A DNA stretch of 64,000 nucleotides from Porticoccaceae bacterium. Its GTDB lineage: Bacteria; Pseudomonadota; Gammaproteobacteria; Pseudomonadales; Porticoccaceae. Below are positions 37,273 to 46,552 of this stretch, one piece after another. A program made the position numbers and the translations under genes. Location of the stretch: positions 23,634 through 87,633 of the forward strand of contig CACEBC010000006.1 of assembly GCA_902557735.1 (NCBI GenBank), given 5' to 3'. The first letter of the stretch is position 1. Each line of letters opens with the position of its first letter. The notes below the pieces were generated by a model that was given only the letters and a program-made list of their open reading frames with translations, had not been told where the DNA came from and ran no database searches.

Positions 37273-37457
37273 AACAACTGCCCTATGAATTTGCCATTGT
37301 CAAAACCCATCTGTGAGAAACGGATTTATGTTACCTGGCATAATCTTAATGCTAGTAGAGCAGAAATTTTTATTGATTTATCTAAAAAAATAATAATTAA
37401 TAGTAAAATATTTTGTTTTTTTGGTAAAAACAGATTTATCAACTAAAAGTAGAGAAA

Positions 37458-37943
37458 ATGAAAAGAAAATATAAGTTAAGTATGATGGATAAAAAGATTT
37501 TGCGACAACTCCAGCAAAAGGGTCGCATCACCTATGCCGAACTAGCGAATCGAGTCGGTCTCTCGACCAGTCCTTGTCTAGAAAGGGTTAAAAGAATGGA
37601 GCGTGAGGGTGTGATATCGGGCTACACCGCGCTGCTGAATCCAAGGTATTTAAATGCAGGCTTGGTGGTGTTTGTGCAAATCCGGCTTGCTCGCACAGCA
37701 CAGGATATTTTCGAGGATTTTAAATCTGCCGCTGCCGCATTGGAGGAGGTGCAAGAATGTTATCTCGTATCTGGAAACTTTGATTATTTAATTAAAGCTC
37801 GTGTGGAAGACATGGATGCCTATCGGAAGTTCCTCGGAGAAACACTTTTGACCTTACCGGGGGTGCTGGAATCGACAAGCTATGTGGTCATGGAGCTAGT
37901 CAAAGAGACGATGGATGTGCCTATTTCCCTTGGCCCAGGATAA
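37458..37943 (+). CDS. Lrp/AsnC family transcriptional regulator
   Basis: This 161-residue regulator has an N-terminal helix-turn-helix (LDKKILRQLQQKGRITYAELANRVGLSTSPCLERVKRMEREGVISGY, here with MMDKKIL) and a C-terminal RAM ligand-binding domain (VFVQIRL, VQECYLVSGNFDYLIKARVEDMDAYRKFL, LPGVLESTSYVVM). It is divergent from ald across 185 AT-rich bases containing A/T runs, suiting an alanine-responsive activator of ald, as known for AldR-type proteins. GAGA precedes the ATG. Confidence 0.92.
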   Translation: MKRKYKLSMMDKKILRQLQQKGRITYAELANRVGLSTSPCLERVKRMEREGVISGYTALLNPRYLNAGLVVFVQIRLARTAQDIFEDFKSAAAALEEVQECYLVSGNFDYLIKARVEDMDAYRKFLGETLLTLPGVLESTSYVVMELVKETMDVPISLGPG

Positions 37944-38137
37944 GGGTTGAGCAATCATGCCGTTTTGAAATAGTCTTGATTTTTCTCGGCTCGTTATATT
38001 TGTCATTGCTGAAAAAATGGGGGAGCTACTTTAGGTCTCACAGTCATCTTGGCAAATAATCTTTGCGTCGGAAACTTCTGTGTGGAACACTTATGTTTTC
38101 GCAGTAACCGAGGCTGGCTTGCAGGATTTTAATACAT

Positions 38138-39727
38138 ATGACTGGACCGAAGCTGCTTAATGATGATCAGGTAAAGACATTTATCGTTGATGGTTTCATC
38201 TCGTTAAAAGCGGATGTCGCGCCCGAGGTAAATGATGATATACATCGTTTACTTACAATCTCATCTGAGAAAGAATCACATCACGGTAATAACGTGCTCT
38301 CTAGGGTTCCCAAAATGCATGAGGTTCTCAGATGTGCAACCATTGACGGCGCCTTGTTATCATTATTGGGCCCAGATTATTTGCTCCACCCCCATCGGGT
38401 CTTGCACAAGAGCACTCCCTTAAATAAAAAACTTGAAAACTATTCTTTGTCTACCGATGGGCATCAGATGGGGAAAGGCTCCACGGCGACCTCGTTATGG
38501 CATCAGGATGCACAGAGCCCTTTAGCGAGGGCGCGACATCATTTGCCAAAATATTTAATAGGGTTCTATTACCCTCACGCAGTTACAAAAGCGATGGGTC
38601 CCTCTAGGATTCAACTGGGCAGTTATATGCATTCAAAACTATCAGCGTTAACTAATCTATATCAACCCGATTTCGTGGAAGCTGGAACTTTTTTATTGAT
38701 GCATTTTGATACTATTCATGCAGGCTTTCCTAATCAAGCAGATGCAGATCGTTACATGATGAAGTTCGTCTTTGCCCGCACTTCCTGTCCGGATGGCCCC
38801 TCATGGGATCATAGGGATGGTGGTTGGCATATGCCTTCATCAGCCTTGAATACCGTGGATCTTTCTCCGGCATGGATTTATATATGGGACTGGATGCGAG
38901 GAAAGCACACAGGCGAACTCAGCACTTCAAATCCACGCGAGCTTATCGATCCGATTGAAGGCACAGCAGAAACAATCCGCATAAGAAATATCTATTCTTT
39001 GACTCACACGAGTGAGATATCAGCTCTGGTGCAGTCTCTGTTGGATAAAAAAGGTTTGGACAAGCATCAAAGATTATTGCTAAGGGATTCAGATGGGAAT
39101 GAAATCCCCAAAGATGATACTAGCGGATCGGAGATTCGCTGGAATGAAAGAGCGGTTGTGATGGAAGATGCAACATATCGCTTAGCATCCATGGGGCAAG
39201 CAGCTATAGAACCGCTGTTAGGCGTCATTGAGGCAAATGATCCTTGGCTCCAGATCAACGCCTCATTCGCGCTTGGAGAAATAGGGATCTCAACCGAGTC
39301 AGTGCAGTTATGTCTGTTAAGGCTGCTTGGTAGCCAACACCATCAAGTGGTTCGACAGGCACTGGACACACTTGCTGTTATGGCAAGCCACCTAAATGAG
39401 CAGTGTTTCTCAGAGCTGAAAAGACTGGTTTGTGAGTCCAATCCAGATTGGTGTGAACCAATTGTGTTCCGAGGCTGGACCGGGCAAGATCAAGTTCGAA
39501 TGAATATTGCCTTAATTTTGCTGAACGCCGCGAGAATGCCATCGTTTGCGAGTGAAGTGGAGGAAATTGGTTTATTGCTATTGAGGGATGCAAATGGATA
39601 TGCATCTGCAATATCTGCTGAGGCGATGATCCGACTAAATACCCGAAGTGCGCTATGCGCTGCGATTCAATTTCTCTCTGACAGGAGATGGGATGACACG
39701 CTGATCGGGCACACTAAGCCTTATTAA
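38138..39727 (+). CDS. Phytanoyl-CoA dioxygenase-family protein with C-terminal HEAT-like repeats
   Basis: This 529-residue protein joins an N-terminal Fe(II)/2-oxoglutarate oxygenase domain of the PhyH family (about residues 1-260) to a helical C-terminal part. The metal site is visible as WHQD (His and Asp) and the distal His in FDTIHAGFPNQ, followed by the 2-oxoglutarate Arg in MMKFVFAR. From about residue 345 there are repeated helical units such as AIEPLLGVIEANDPWLQINASFALGEIG and LCLLRLLGSQHHQVVRQALDTLAVMA, which look like HEAT repeats. The joining of the two parts is unusual. AGGA precedes the ATG. Substrate unknown; the HEAT part may bind a partner. Confidence 0.75.
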   Translation: MTGPKLLNDDQVKTFIVDGFISLKADVAPEVNDDIHRLLTISSEKESHHGNNVLSRVPKMHEVLRCATIDGALLSLLGPDYLLHPHRVLHKSTPLNKKLENYSLSTDGHQMGKGSTATSLWHQDAQSPLARARHHLPKYLIGFYYPHAVTKAMGPSRIQLGSYMHSKLSALTNLYQPDFVEAGTFLLMHFDTIHAGFPNQADADRYMMKFVFARTSCPDGPSWDHRDGGWHMPSSALNTVDLSPAWIYIWDWMRGKHTGELSTSNPRELIDPIEGTAETIRIRNIYSLTHTSEISALVQSLLDKKGLDKHQRLLLRDSDGNEIPKDDTSGSEIRWNERAVVMEDATYRLASMGQAAIEPLLGVIEANDPWLQINASFALGEIGISTESVQLCLLRLLGSQHHQVVRQALDTLAVMASHLNEQCFSELKRLVCESNPDWCEPIVFRGWTGQDQVRMNIALILLNAARMPSFASEVEEIGLLLLRDANGYASAISAEAMIRLNTRSALCAAIQFLSDRRWDDTLIGHTKPY

Positions 39728-39740
39728 ATCAGAAATCGGC

Positions 39741-40244
39741 TTAGTCTGGATCAGGCTTTTTTAGAAGCAGATTGCCCTCTATGGGACGGAATTCGGAAGC
39801 CGCGTCGATGAGAGATTTCGCCGATAGAGCTTCAACCCCGTAGACGATGGTCTTGATCTTATGATCCCGGGATACTCGCTGCAGAAGCAGATCGAAATCT
39901 CCATCACCGGACAGTAAAACCAGCGTATCAATCTGCGCTTTCGGGTCATAAATGGTGTCAATTACGTCAATCGTTAGACCGACATCCCAATCGCCTTTCG
40001 ATGAACCATCAACCCGATTTATATATGGCTTTAGCCGCACAGTAAAGCCTATCTGCCGAAGAATTTCCTGAAAGCTTTTTTGTTGCTCATCACCTCGATC
40101 AATGGCGTATGCGAGGGCAAAAACGATTTCACCCTCTTCAGAAAGTTGGTTCCATAACTGGCTATAGTTGAAGTGGCAATGATGGGCTTGTTTTACTGTA
40201 TAGTAAATATTCTGAACGTCGACGAAGACTGCAGTTTTGTTCAT
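39741..40244 (-). CDS. NYN domain (LabA/PIN-like) ribonuclease-like protein
   Basis: This 167-residue protein has the NYN fold marks: an N-terminal strand with Asp and Asn (AVFVDVQNIYYTVKQ), VFALAYAIDRGDEQQKSFQEIL, the DVGLTIDVI strand and TLVLLSGDGDFDLLLQRV. The conserved acidic residues (D9, N11, D of DVGL, SGDGDF) form the expected metal-dependent nuclease site. Such proteins are thought to cleave RNA; the target here is unknown. ATG 40244 has AAGG upstream; a longer frame to 40304 is less likely. Confidence 0.85.
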   Translation of the reverse strand: MNKTAVFVDVQNIYYTVKQAHHCHFNYSQLWNQLSEEGEIVFALAYAIDRGDEQQKSFQEILRQIGFTVRLKPYINRVDGSSKGDWDVGLTIDVIDTIYDPKAQIDTLVLLSGDGDFDLLLQRVSRDHKIKTIVYGVEALSAKSLIDAASEFRPIEGNLLLKKPDPD

Positions 40245-40381
40245 ACCGATATACCTTAAGTTCACACCTTTGACAGTTTCGGCGCCAGAACGGTTCAAAG
40301 TCAACCTGATTTGAAACGCTTTTGACCTTTTGAGTCAATATGCTTAACCTTTACTGATTTTGATATTAATGGTGCTGGCCT

Positions 40382-41137
40382 ATGGAATTCTCAATATTTC
40401 TAAACATTGATTCACTAATTTTTATGGGGCTCGCTGTGGTCTTCATCTTTGTCAGTCAGCGTTTCGGCAGCAGAGGTTTGATTTTACTGGATGACCTAGT
40501 AATTCCGATTGGAATTATTGGAACGCTTATCGGATTCGTGATGATGCTTGGGAGCGAAGAAAATCCCATGGCTTTGCCAAGCGGGATCTTTGCAGCGTTA
40601 ATGCCCACCCTTTATGCTTTAATCATCAAGAGCTTGATCAGTGAGCGAGAGGGTTTGGTGGAACTAGATAGCTCTTTGTTTTCAAAGCTTCAAGGCTGTG
40701 TCGGTTTAATAATCTTGGTTGGCTATATGATGCAAACCTCCGCGGGATTATTCGCTTTTGCAGATGTAGCTGCATTCTTATATGTGCTCTCTTCAATCAT
40801 ACTTATAGGCATCATAAATTTGCTCAAGGAGCAACCTATTTGGCATGGCCTCCAAAAACGACTTTCAGGCATTGGATTGCTCGGTTTTCTGATAGGTATC
40901 ATGTTTATGTTGCCAGGTTTTAACGATCCGAAAAGTCTTGGGCCAGCGGTAGCTTTTAGCTATTTGAGTTTAATGTATGCACTTTTGATATTGGTGATGC
41001 TGCGTATTTTGATTCCTGATGAGTCTTGGAGGGACGAAGAGGTTTCCCCCATAGATTGGCTGGCGCTTGGCCTCCCATTCTTAATTGGTTTGACTGTTTC
41101 GATTGCGCTGCTATTGTTCTCTTGGCTAGTTGTCTAG
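40382..41137 (+). CDS. MotA/TolQ-like membrane protein with internal duplication
   Basis: This 251-residue, strongly hydrophobic protein has about seven membrane segments. Residues 43-80 (GIIGTLIGFVMMLGSEENPMALPSG...PTLYAL) resemble the MotA proton-channel motif (GLLGT-IG-MLG--D-P-ALG---A-ALL-TLYG). Residues 163-201 (GIGLLGFLIGIMFMLPGFNDPKSLGPAVAF...LMYALL) repeat the same pattern. The protein thus looks like two halves, each with a MotA-like hairpin, without the large cytoplasmic domain of MotA. No MotB/ExbD partner is adjacent. Function unknown. Confidence 0.6.
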   Translation: MEFSIFLNIDSLIFMGLAVVFIFVSQRFGSRGLILLDDLVIPIGIIGTLIGFVMMLGSEENPMALPSGIFAALMPTLYALIIKSLISEREGLVELDSSLFSKLQGCVGLIILVGYMMQTSAGLFAFADVAAFLYVLSSIILIGIINLLKEQPIWHGLQKRLSGIGLLGFLIGIMFMLPGFNDPKSLGPAVAFSYLSLMYALLILVMLRILIPDESWRDEEVSPIDWLALGLPFLIGLTVSIALLLFSWLVV

Positions 41138-41176
41138 CCCGACATTAAAAACGAATGCCGGCCAAACACACAACGA

Positions 41177-42805
41177 GTGCACGTGATTACTAAGCTGACC
41201 TATCAAGAATTCAAACGCGACTTTGAATGGGATCGTCGGGAAATGTTCAATTTTGCTGGCGATGTGATTGATCATTGGGCATCGGAAGACTCCAATAAAA
41301 AGGCGATGCTCTGGGTTGACGATTCTGGACGGGTGATTGAAAGAACGTTCAACGAAATATCAATTGCCTCAAAAAAATTGTGCAACGTTTTGCAAGAGCT
41401 GAATATTGAGCCCAAAGAGACAATTCTCCTTGTTATGGGGAGGAATATTGAGTGGTGGGAGATCTTCACGGCATCGCTGCGAATGGGTACGGTGATCTCT
41501 CCAGGCACAGTCCAGTTGTCCGCAAAGGATCTTGAATATCGAATTAATGCATCAGGCGCAACATGTGTTGTCACGGACCAACCAACCACCATTAAATTCG
41601 ATGAAATTATCAAAAATTGCCCGACGATTAGGGCTAAATTGGTAATTGGAGGGGCCGTTGAGGGTTGGACGGACCTCTCCGCTGAGGTGGACAAGGCAAG
41701 CGCAGAGTTTGATACCGCCGATACAAGAAGTGATGAGACAGCGATCTGCTATTTTACGTCGGGCACGACGGGTTTCCCGAAAATGTGTTTGCATGGCCAT
41801 GGCTATGGGCTTGCACACGTCACCACTGGTAGGTATTGGTTGGACCTTGAACCCGATGATATCCACTGGAATATTAGTGACACTGGATGGGCTAAAGCTG
41901 CTTGGAGTAGCTACTTTGGCCCATGGAATTGTGGAGCAACATTATTTGTATATCATTCAAGTGGCTTTAGCGCGAGAGACACTCTGCATCTGTTGGAGGT
42001 GTATCCAATCACCAGCTTGTGCGGGGCCCCCACGATCTATCGCATGTTGGTTCTGGAGGATTTGAATAACTATCAGTTTAAATCACTAAGGCACTGCGTG
42101 GGCGCGGGTGAGCCATTAAACCCTGAGGTTATGGAAGTGTGGCACAAGGGTACAGGTTTGGTGATAAAAGATGGCTTTGGTCAGACTGAGACGGTGATAC
42201 TTTGCGGCAACTTTCGGGGCATTGAGCCCAAGTATGGCTCAATGGGGATGCCAGCACCGGGCATGGATTTACAAATTATCGACCATCAAGGAACAGTTTT
42301 AGATCATGGAGAAGAGGGAGATATAGCTTTACGGGTGTCGCCGCAGATGCCACTTGGCCTATTTCAAGAATATAAAGACGATCCGGATAGGACGGCTGCT
42401 GCGTTCCGAGGAGATTGGTATGTGACAGGTGATCGGGGCTTTCAAGACGCTGAGGGATATTTTTGGTTCGTCAGCAGAGCTGATGACGTTATATTATCGT
42501 CTGGATATCGGATAGGCCCATTTGAAGTTGAAAGCGCGCTGATCGAACATCCAGATGTCGCAGAGTCAGCGGTTGTATCTAGCCCAGATCATACGCGCGG
42601 GGAGGTGGTCAAGGCCTTCGTTGTGCTTGTTCCCGGGCGAGAAGCTTCTGACGAACTAATAGATGAATTACAGTCGCATGTGAGAAAAGTGACGGCGCCA
42701 TATAAGTATCCGCGGAAAATCGAATTTGTGAATGCTTTACCTAAAACCGTTAGCGGCAAAATTCGCCGTATAGATCTTCGTAAGCAAGAGTGGGAAAGTT
42801 TTTAA
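41177..42805 (+). CDS. AMP-binding acyl-CoA synthetase (medium-chain type)
   Basis: This 542-residue adenylate-forming enzyme activates a carboxylic acid to its CoA thioester. The phosphate loop is YFTSGTTGFPKMCLHGHGYG; A5 is KDGFGQTET; A7-A8 are WYVTGDRGFQDAEGYFWFVSRADDVILSSGYRIGPFEVESAL; and the A10 lysine lies in LPKTVSGKIRR. The pattern of HGHGYGLAHV and DIHWNISDTGWAKAAWSS is that of medium-chain acyl-CoA synthetases (ACSM-like). The GTG start at 41177 has no strong ribosome-binding site, and GTG at 41183 is equally possible. It stands 39 bases after the MotA-like gene; a joint function is not evident. Confidence 0.9.
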   Translation: MHVITKLTYQEFKRDFEWDRREMFNFAGDVIDHWASEDSNKKAMLWVDDSGRVIERTFNEISIASKKLCNVLQELNIEPKETILLVMGRNIEWWEIFTASLRMGTVISPGTVQLSAKDLEYRINASGATCVVTDQPTTIKFDEIIKNCPTIRAKLVIGGAVEGWTDLSAEVDKASAEFDTADTRSDETAICYFTSGTTGFPKMCLHGHGYGLAHVTTGRYWLDLEPDDIHWNISDTGWAKAAWSSYFGPWNCGATLFVYHSSGFSARDTLHLLEVYPITSLCGAPTIYRMLVLEDLNNYQFKSLRHCVGAGEPLNPEVMEVWHKGTGLVIKDGFGQTETVILCGNFRGIEPKYGSMGMPAPGMDLQIIDHQGTVLDHGEEGDIALRVSPQMPLGLFQEYKDDPDRTAAAFRGDWYVTGDRGFQDAEGYFWFVSRADDVILSSGYRIGPFEVESALIEHPDVAESAVVSSPDHTRGEVVKAFVVLVPGREASDELIDELQSHVRKVTAPYKYPRKIEFVNALPKTVSGKIRRIDLRKQEWESF

Positions 42806-43319
42806 AGGCCGAATTACAGTGCTCGTCATTGCTGTTAATGGATAAGAAGCATGCCCAATCCGCTTCGAGGAGCAGCCAACGGAGCGACGGGGTCTCATAA
42901 AAGCAATTTCAGTCTTTCGGCACATTGGTTATCAAGGACTCGCCAGCCCGCAGGGATTTTCAATGGCAACATATGATTATAATTGGTCAGACTTGATTGA
43001 GATTCAGTCAATGTTGCTAGCAACGGATGCCACGGAGAGTCTTCGATTGGTCGCAACAAGACAGACAATGATGGTGCACTTTTGAGGCATTGGTTAGATT
43101 CTGCCGCCTTTGCTCGGCGCCTGCCGTTGGATCTATCTCCATTCTTTTGAGGAGAGTGTTATAAGACAAGGGAAATAACGCCAATGTTTGCTTCTGAGCT
43201 TTGGATTTAGAAAAAACTGTCCCTAGTTTGTATAATAAGGCCTCTATAAATTAATGAGCTAAAAATCCTGGAAAGGGTAGACCTTGATTCTGGTTCAGAT
43301 TTTTAAAAAGGCAAATACA
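42806..43319. other. Long intergenic stretch, little recognisable content
   Basis: No supported gene is visible in these 514 bases. A 40-codon frame at 42963-43085 has an ATG preceded by GGGA but no recognisable product and is not called. The last 70 bases lead into a small Lys/Arg-rich gene. The stretch could be decayed DNA or long untranslated leader. Confidence 0.4.
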
Positions 43320-43550
43320 ATGCCCATTAAACTAGCTATTTTCGGCCACAGGGAAAGAGATAAAAAAAGAAGGAAGCTATATAAAAAGTGGATTGGGTCG
43401 CGCGAGGGAACAACGGATAGAAAGATTAACCACGTGAGGTTGCTAATGCATCTGGACGAGAAGGACAAGCTAGAAAGACTATCCAAAATAGATAGAGATT
43501 ATAAGTTAATTTTTTCTGCTTTAAATGATACAGAGGCAGAGAAAAAATAG
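43320..43550 (+). CDS. Small basic protein of unknown function
   Basis: This 76-residue protein begins MPIKLAIFGHRERDKKRRKLYKK and is rich in Lys, Arg, Asp and Glu, probably almost wholly helical. ATG 43320 has AAGG about ten bases upstream; an earlier in-frame start at 43284 exists. It is followed by the convergent YceI gene. I do not recognise the family, and it may not be a real gene, although its charged composition differs from random translation of this region. Confidence 0.4.
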   Translation: MPIKLAIFGHRERDKKRRKLYKKWIGSREGTTDRKINHVRLLMHLDEKDKLERLSKIDRDYKLIFSALNDTEAEKK

Positions 43551-43634
43551 GGTGTTTGCCTCCCGATGAAATAATGATATGCAGCCTCTTGATCATCGAT
43601 TTTGATTCTAAAGCTGTGTTTGCCAGGCCGTAAA

Positions 43635-44360
43635 CTATCGTTTTTCTTCAGAGAAAATGTTTGAATCAGCTTCCTCAGGAACTTGCAGCATTTCACCCTC
43701 GTAAGTTACAGTCACTTCATCGCCAATCAAAGGTGGTTCGAGAAGAAAATCCATCGCGAACGATGATCGTTGAAATGTGCCTGACACACTAAAGCCAATG
43801 GCGCCGCGCTCGGTGAATGGATGTTCTGCAGTTGAGCCGATAATTTCTCCTGAGAGAACTACTGCTTTTGTGTGGCCCAACAGCGTCAAATCACCAGTTA
43901 TTTCAAGATCTCCGAAGGGATCTAAACTCACTTGGTTAGATTTGAAGATGATCCTGGGATGAATTATTGCGTTGAAAAACTTTTCACTAAAAGCCAAGTC
44001 TTCCTCCCATGAGTCAAAACTGGAATCCGGGTGAGTGGTTTTATAATCACCACGATAATCGGTTTTGATGAGCTGAGAATTAATATCAACAGTGACTTCA
44101 GATAATGAAATATCATTCGAATTTAATAACATTTCAATTGAGTAATCCGAAAATCTTGCGATGTAATTTGATAATCCAAGATGGGATACACTGAACTGCA
44201 AAGTAGAATGGGTTGGATCATTTGCATATTTACCCGAAGGGGCTGCGATCTTTAATTGGCCAGTCAAAGATTTTTGATTACTTGGACTGCGCATTTCACA
44301 ACCAATGGTTAGTGCAATTAATAAAGCGATGATTAGTCTGTTTATTGATTTAAGAGCCAT
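43635..44360 (-). CDS. YceI-family lipoprotein
   Basis: This 241-residue protein has a lipoprotein signal (hydrophobic stretch followed by LTIGC, Cys at residue 21) and a YceI lipocalin-like domain starting near YANDPTHSTLQFSVSHLGLSNYIARFSDYSIEM. Other marks are FDSWEEDLAFSEKFFNAIIHPRIIFKSN, GDLTLLGHTKAVVL and RGAIGFSVSGTFQRSSFAMDF. YceI proteins bind isoprenoids such as polyprenyl quinones in the periplasm; being lipidated, it would sit at a membrane. No operon partner is evident. Confidence 0.88.
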   Translation of the reverse strand: MALKSINRLIIALLIALTIGCEMRSPSNQKSLTGQLKIAAPSGKYANDPTHSTLQFSVSHLGLSNYIARFSDYSIEMLLNSNDISLSEVTVDINSQLIKTDYRGDYKTTHPDSSFDSWEEDLAFSEKFFNAIIHPRIIFKSNQVSLDPFGDLEITGDLTLLGHTKAVVLSGEIIGSTAEHPFTERGAIGFSVSGTFQRSSFAMDFLLEPPLIGDEVTVTYEGEMLQVPEEADSNIFSEEKR

Positions 44361-44857
44361 TATTCGCAGATGTCTCTTTTGGATTTAAAGGGCAATGTCA
44401 GTGCCGAAAGTCAGCAGTTTCGCGATATAGCAAAAGTTTGTAAAGATCTTTTTTACTTGGACGCATTCAGAGTTGGTAGTTGGGCATATCTGGGCTGTTG
44501 ATTGATAATCTGTGCAAGCCATGTCCGATGCTCGAGGCCGGCTCACAGTCCTTAGCACCTGACGTCTGATAATAGACAAACGCATGCGAATGGCGGTCAG
44601 GGCACAATCCTGAATTGGTGTCCTCTGACAGCATTTTTGAGGATGGCTTTCTAAGTCAATAATCTCGTTTATTGGAGCGTAATCCGCGTCTTGACGGAAC
44701 TCAAACAGGGCTTGTTTCTGGGATTTATATCGCGTTTCGGAGAGGAAATGTCACCGTTGAAAAAATTCTCATCTTATCGAGGCAGACGACTATGGCATCG
44801 ATCTCTACCTGCAAAACCGGCTTGGGAAAATAGCGATTAAAGGATGATGATGTTCTG
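44361..44857. other. Intergenic stretch without recognised features
   Basis: These 497 bases lie between the YceI gene and the end of the lysR gene. No credible gene, tRNA or strong hairpin was seen. It must contain the YceI promoter at its left side. Confidence 0.4.
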
Positions 44858-45748
44858 TTAGCGACCCTTTGCAGCCATTTCAATCAGCCAATCCTTAAAC
44901 TTTTGAGCATGGGATTGAATAGGCTTGTTTGATGGAGTTAACAAGAAACACGACTCTGCGGCCGCTACCGACTCATTGAAAGGAGCTATCAAACGACCAT
45001 TCTTGAGCATTTCGGCGGCTAGAGAAGAGCGGCTAAGGGCGATACCGTGCCCATGCGCAGCCATCTCCATGGCGGTCATAAGTGAGTCGAAGTGGATGCC
45101 TTGGGACGCATCGATGGAATGATACCCGAGTTGCTTCAACCAGTGTCCCCAGCCCTCCTCATAGCCAATCACATGCAGCAGACAATAGTTATTCAATTCT
45201 CCGGGTTGGTCAGGAATACTTTTCTGATAAAGTAATGTCGAACTACACACCGGCATCAGTTGGTCCCAAGTGAGTCGGTCACTGCTGAAATCGGACCAAT
45301 TTCCCTTACCGTAGCGAATCTCCAAGTCGGCCTCTTGATCCGGACCAGTAATCCAGATATTGCTTGTGAAGCGGAGGTCGACGTCTGAATGTTTTTGGCG
45401 GAAGTCAGCCAGTCGGGGCGCCAGCCAAGTGTTGAAAAATACAAGATTAACGCGCACGCTCAATGTGCGGCCTCGCTCTTTGCCGAAAATTTCATCGGTA
45501 ACCACAGCGAGATTTTCGATTGCCTCACGCACGCTGGGGATGTAGGCCCGGCCAGCATCTGTGAGTGCCAAACTTCTCGGCAGGCGCTTAAATAAGGCGC
45601 AACCCAATTGTGATTCGAGGCCTTTAATTTGTTGGCTGAGTGCAGCTTGAGTCATATGTAACTCCGAGGCCGCCTGAGTAAAATTCAGGTGTCGGGCTGC
45701 AGCTTCAAACGAGCGTAACCAGTTAAGCGGAGGCAGCCTTTTCTTCAT
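44858..45748 (-). CDS. LysR-family regulator (GcvA-like), candidate DddR
   Basis: This 296-residue regulator has an N-terminal winged helix-turn-helix (LPPLNWLRSFEAAARHLNFTQAASELHMTQAALSQQIKGLESQLGCALFKRLPRSLALTDAG) of the GcvA type and a C-terminal periplasmic-binding-like effector domain (from about residue 92). It is the last gene of the minus-strand dddB-dddC-iclR-lysR run, 17 bases after iclR. LysR regulators named DddR control dddD in other marine bacteria, so that role is plausible but not shown by sequence. The second regulator next door makes the control here unusual. Confidence 0.88.
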   Translation of the reverse strand: MKKRLPPLNWLRSFEAAARHLNFTQAASELHMTQAALSQQIKGLESQLGCALFKRLPRSLALTDAGRAYIPSVREAIENLAVVTDEIFGKERGRTLSVRVNLVFFNTWLAPRLADFRQKHSDVDLRFTSNIWITGPDQEADLEIRYGKGNWSDFSSDRLTWDQLMPVCSSTLLYQKSIPDQPGELNNYCLLHVIGYEEGWGHWLKQLGYHSIDASQGIHFDSLMTAMEMAAHGHGIALSRSSLAAEMLKNGRLIAPFNESVAAAESCFLLTPSNKPIQSHAQKFKDWLIEMAAKGR

Positions 45749-45765
45749 AATACGAGTTTCTCAAG

Positions 45766-46548
45766 TTAGATCGAGTAACTTTCTGAAGAGTTTATCGATG
45801 TGCCAAGTTTAGATGCCGCACCGTGAAGTAAAGTAGCCTGAGCAAGCAAATCGTCAAGACTCTTTCTTATAAGCGGCGCATGAATAAAAAGGCATCCGCA
45901 GAGGCGCTGTTGGTGATCAGTGATGGGAACGGCGCAACCGACCATTCCATCTACAAACTCCTCATTATCTGTGGCCATTTTACGTTGTTTAATCATGATC
46001 AGTTCGGATTCAATTTCCTTTGGGTCGATCATGGTATTTTGAGCATAACGTTGTAATGGGAGATGCTGGATAATCTGTTCTCTGCGCTGTTTGGGCAGTG
46101 AACTCAGATAAAGTTTACCACTGGCAGTGCACCAGACCGGGGTGTGGCTGCCGACGTTCAAGTTGAGTTGCAGTGGCCAGTTCGATTGGACGCGATCGTA
46201 ATAAACCATTTGACTACCATTGGGAATGGCGATGCCGCAGGTTTCACCGATTTCTTCTGTAAGACGCTCCAGAATTGCGCGGCGAACTGCGCCAAACCGT
46301 TGGTTATGCAGAACGCCCCATGCAACCCCGAGCATTCGCTCGCCGGGAACGATCATACCTCGCAGGTTGGTCTGCACAAATCGATCGTTCTGCAGTTGGT
46401 TTAATAGCCTATAAATGCTAGGCTTGGGAATTTCCAAAAGGCACGACAGCTCTGCCGGGGCAAGTGGTCTATCGGCCTTAGACACAGCCTCGATAATTCG
46501 CATAGTGCGGGTTACGGCTGAACCCGTTTCTCTCGACGAAGCGGCCAC
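45766..46548 (-). CDS. IclR-family transcriptional regulator
   Basis: This ~260-residue regulator has an N-terminal winged helix (TMRIIEAVSKADRPLAPAELSCLLEIPKPSIYRLLNQLQNDRFV) and a C-terminal effector domain with MVYYDRV, GSHTPVWCTASGKLYLSSLP and GMVGCAVPITD. GTG at 46548, four bases after the dddC stop, gives a standard length; ATG at 46503 is an alternative, and longer frames run through dddC antisense-like sequence and are not credible. It is cotranscribed with dddB-dddC and is a good candidate for binding the 27-bp palindrome between dddB and dddD. Confidence 0.88.
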   Translation of the reverse strand: MAASSRETGSAVTRTMRIIEAVSKADRPLAPAELSCLLEIPKPSIYRLLNQLQNDRFVQTNLRGMIVPGERMLGVAWGVLHNQRFGAVRRAILERLTEEIGETCGIAIPNGSQMVYYDRVQSNWPLQLNLNVGSHTPVWCTASGKLYLSSLPKQRREQIIQHLPLQRYAQNTMIDPKEIESELIMIKQRKMATDNEEFVDGMVGCAVPITDHQQRLCGCLFIHAPLIRKSLDDLLAQATLLHGAASKLGTSINSSESYSI

Positions 46549-46552
46549 TGCT

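Noticed and set aside
42963..43085. 40-codon plus-strand frame (starts MATYDYNWSDLIEI)
   Set aside because: A GGGA precedes the ATG, but the product is very short and unrecognised, so it is not supported as a gene.
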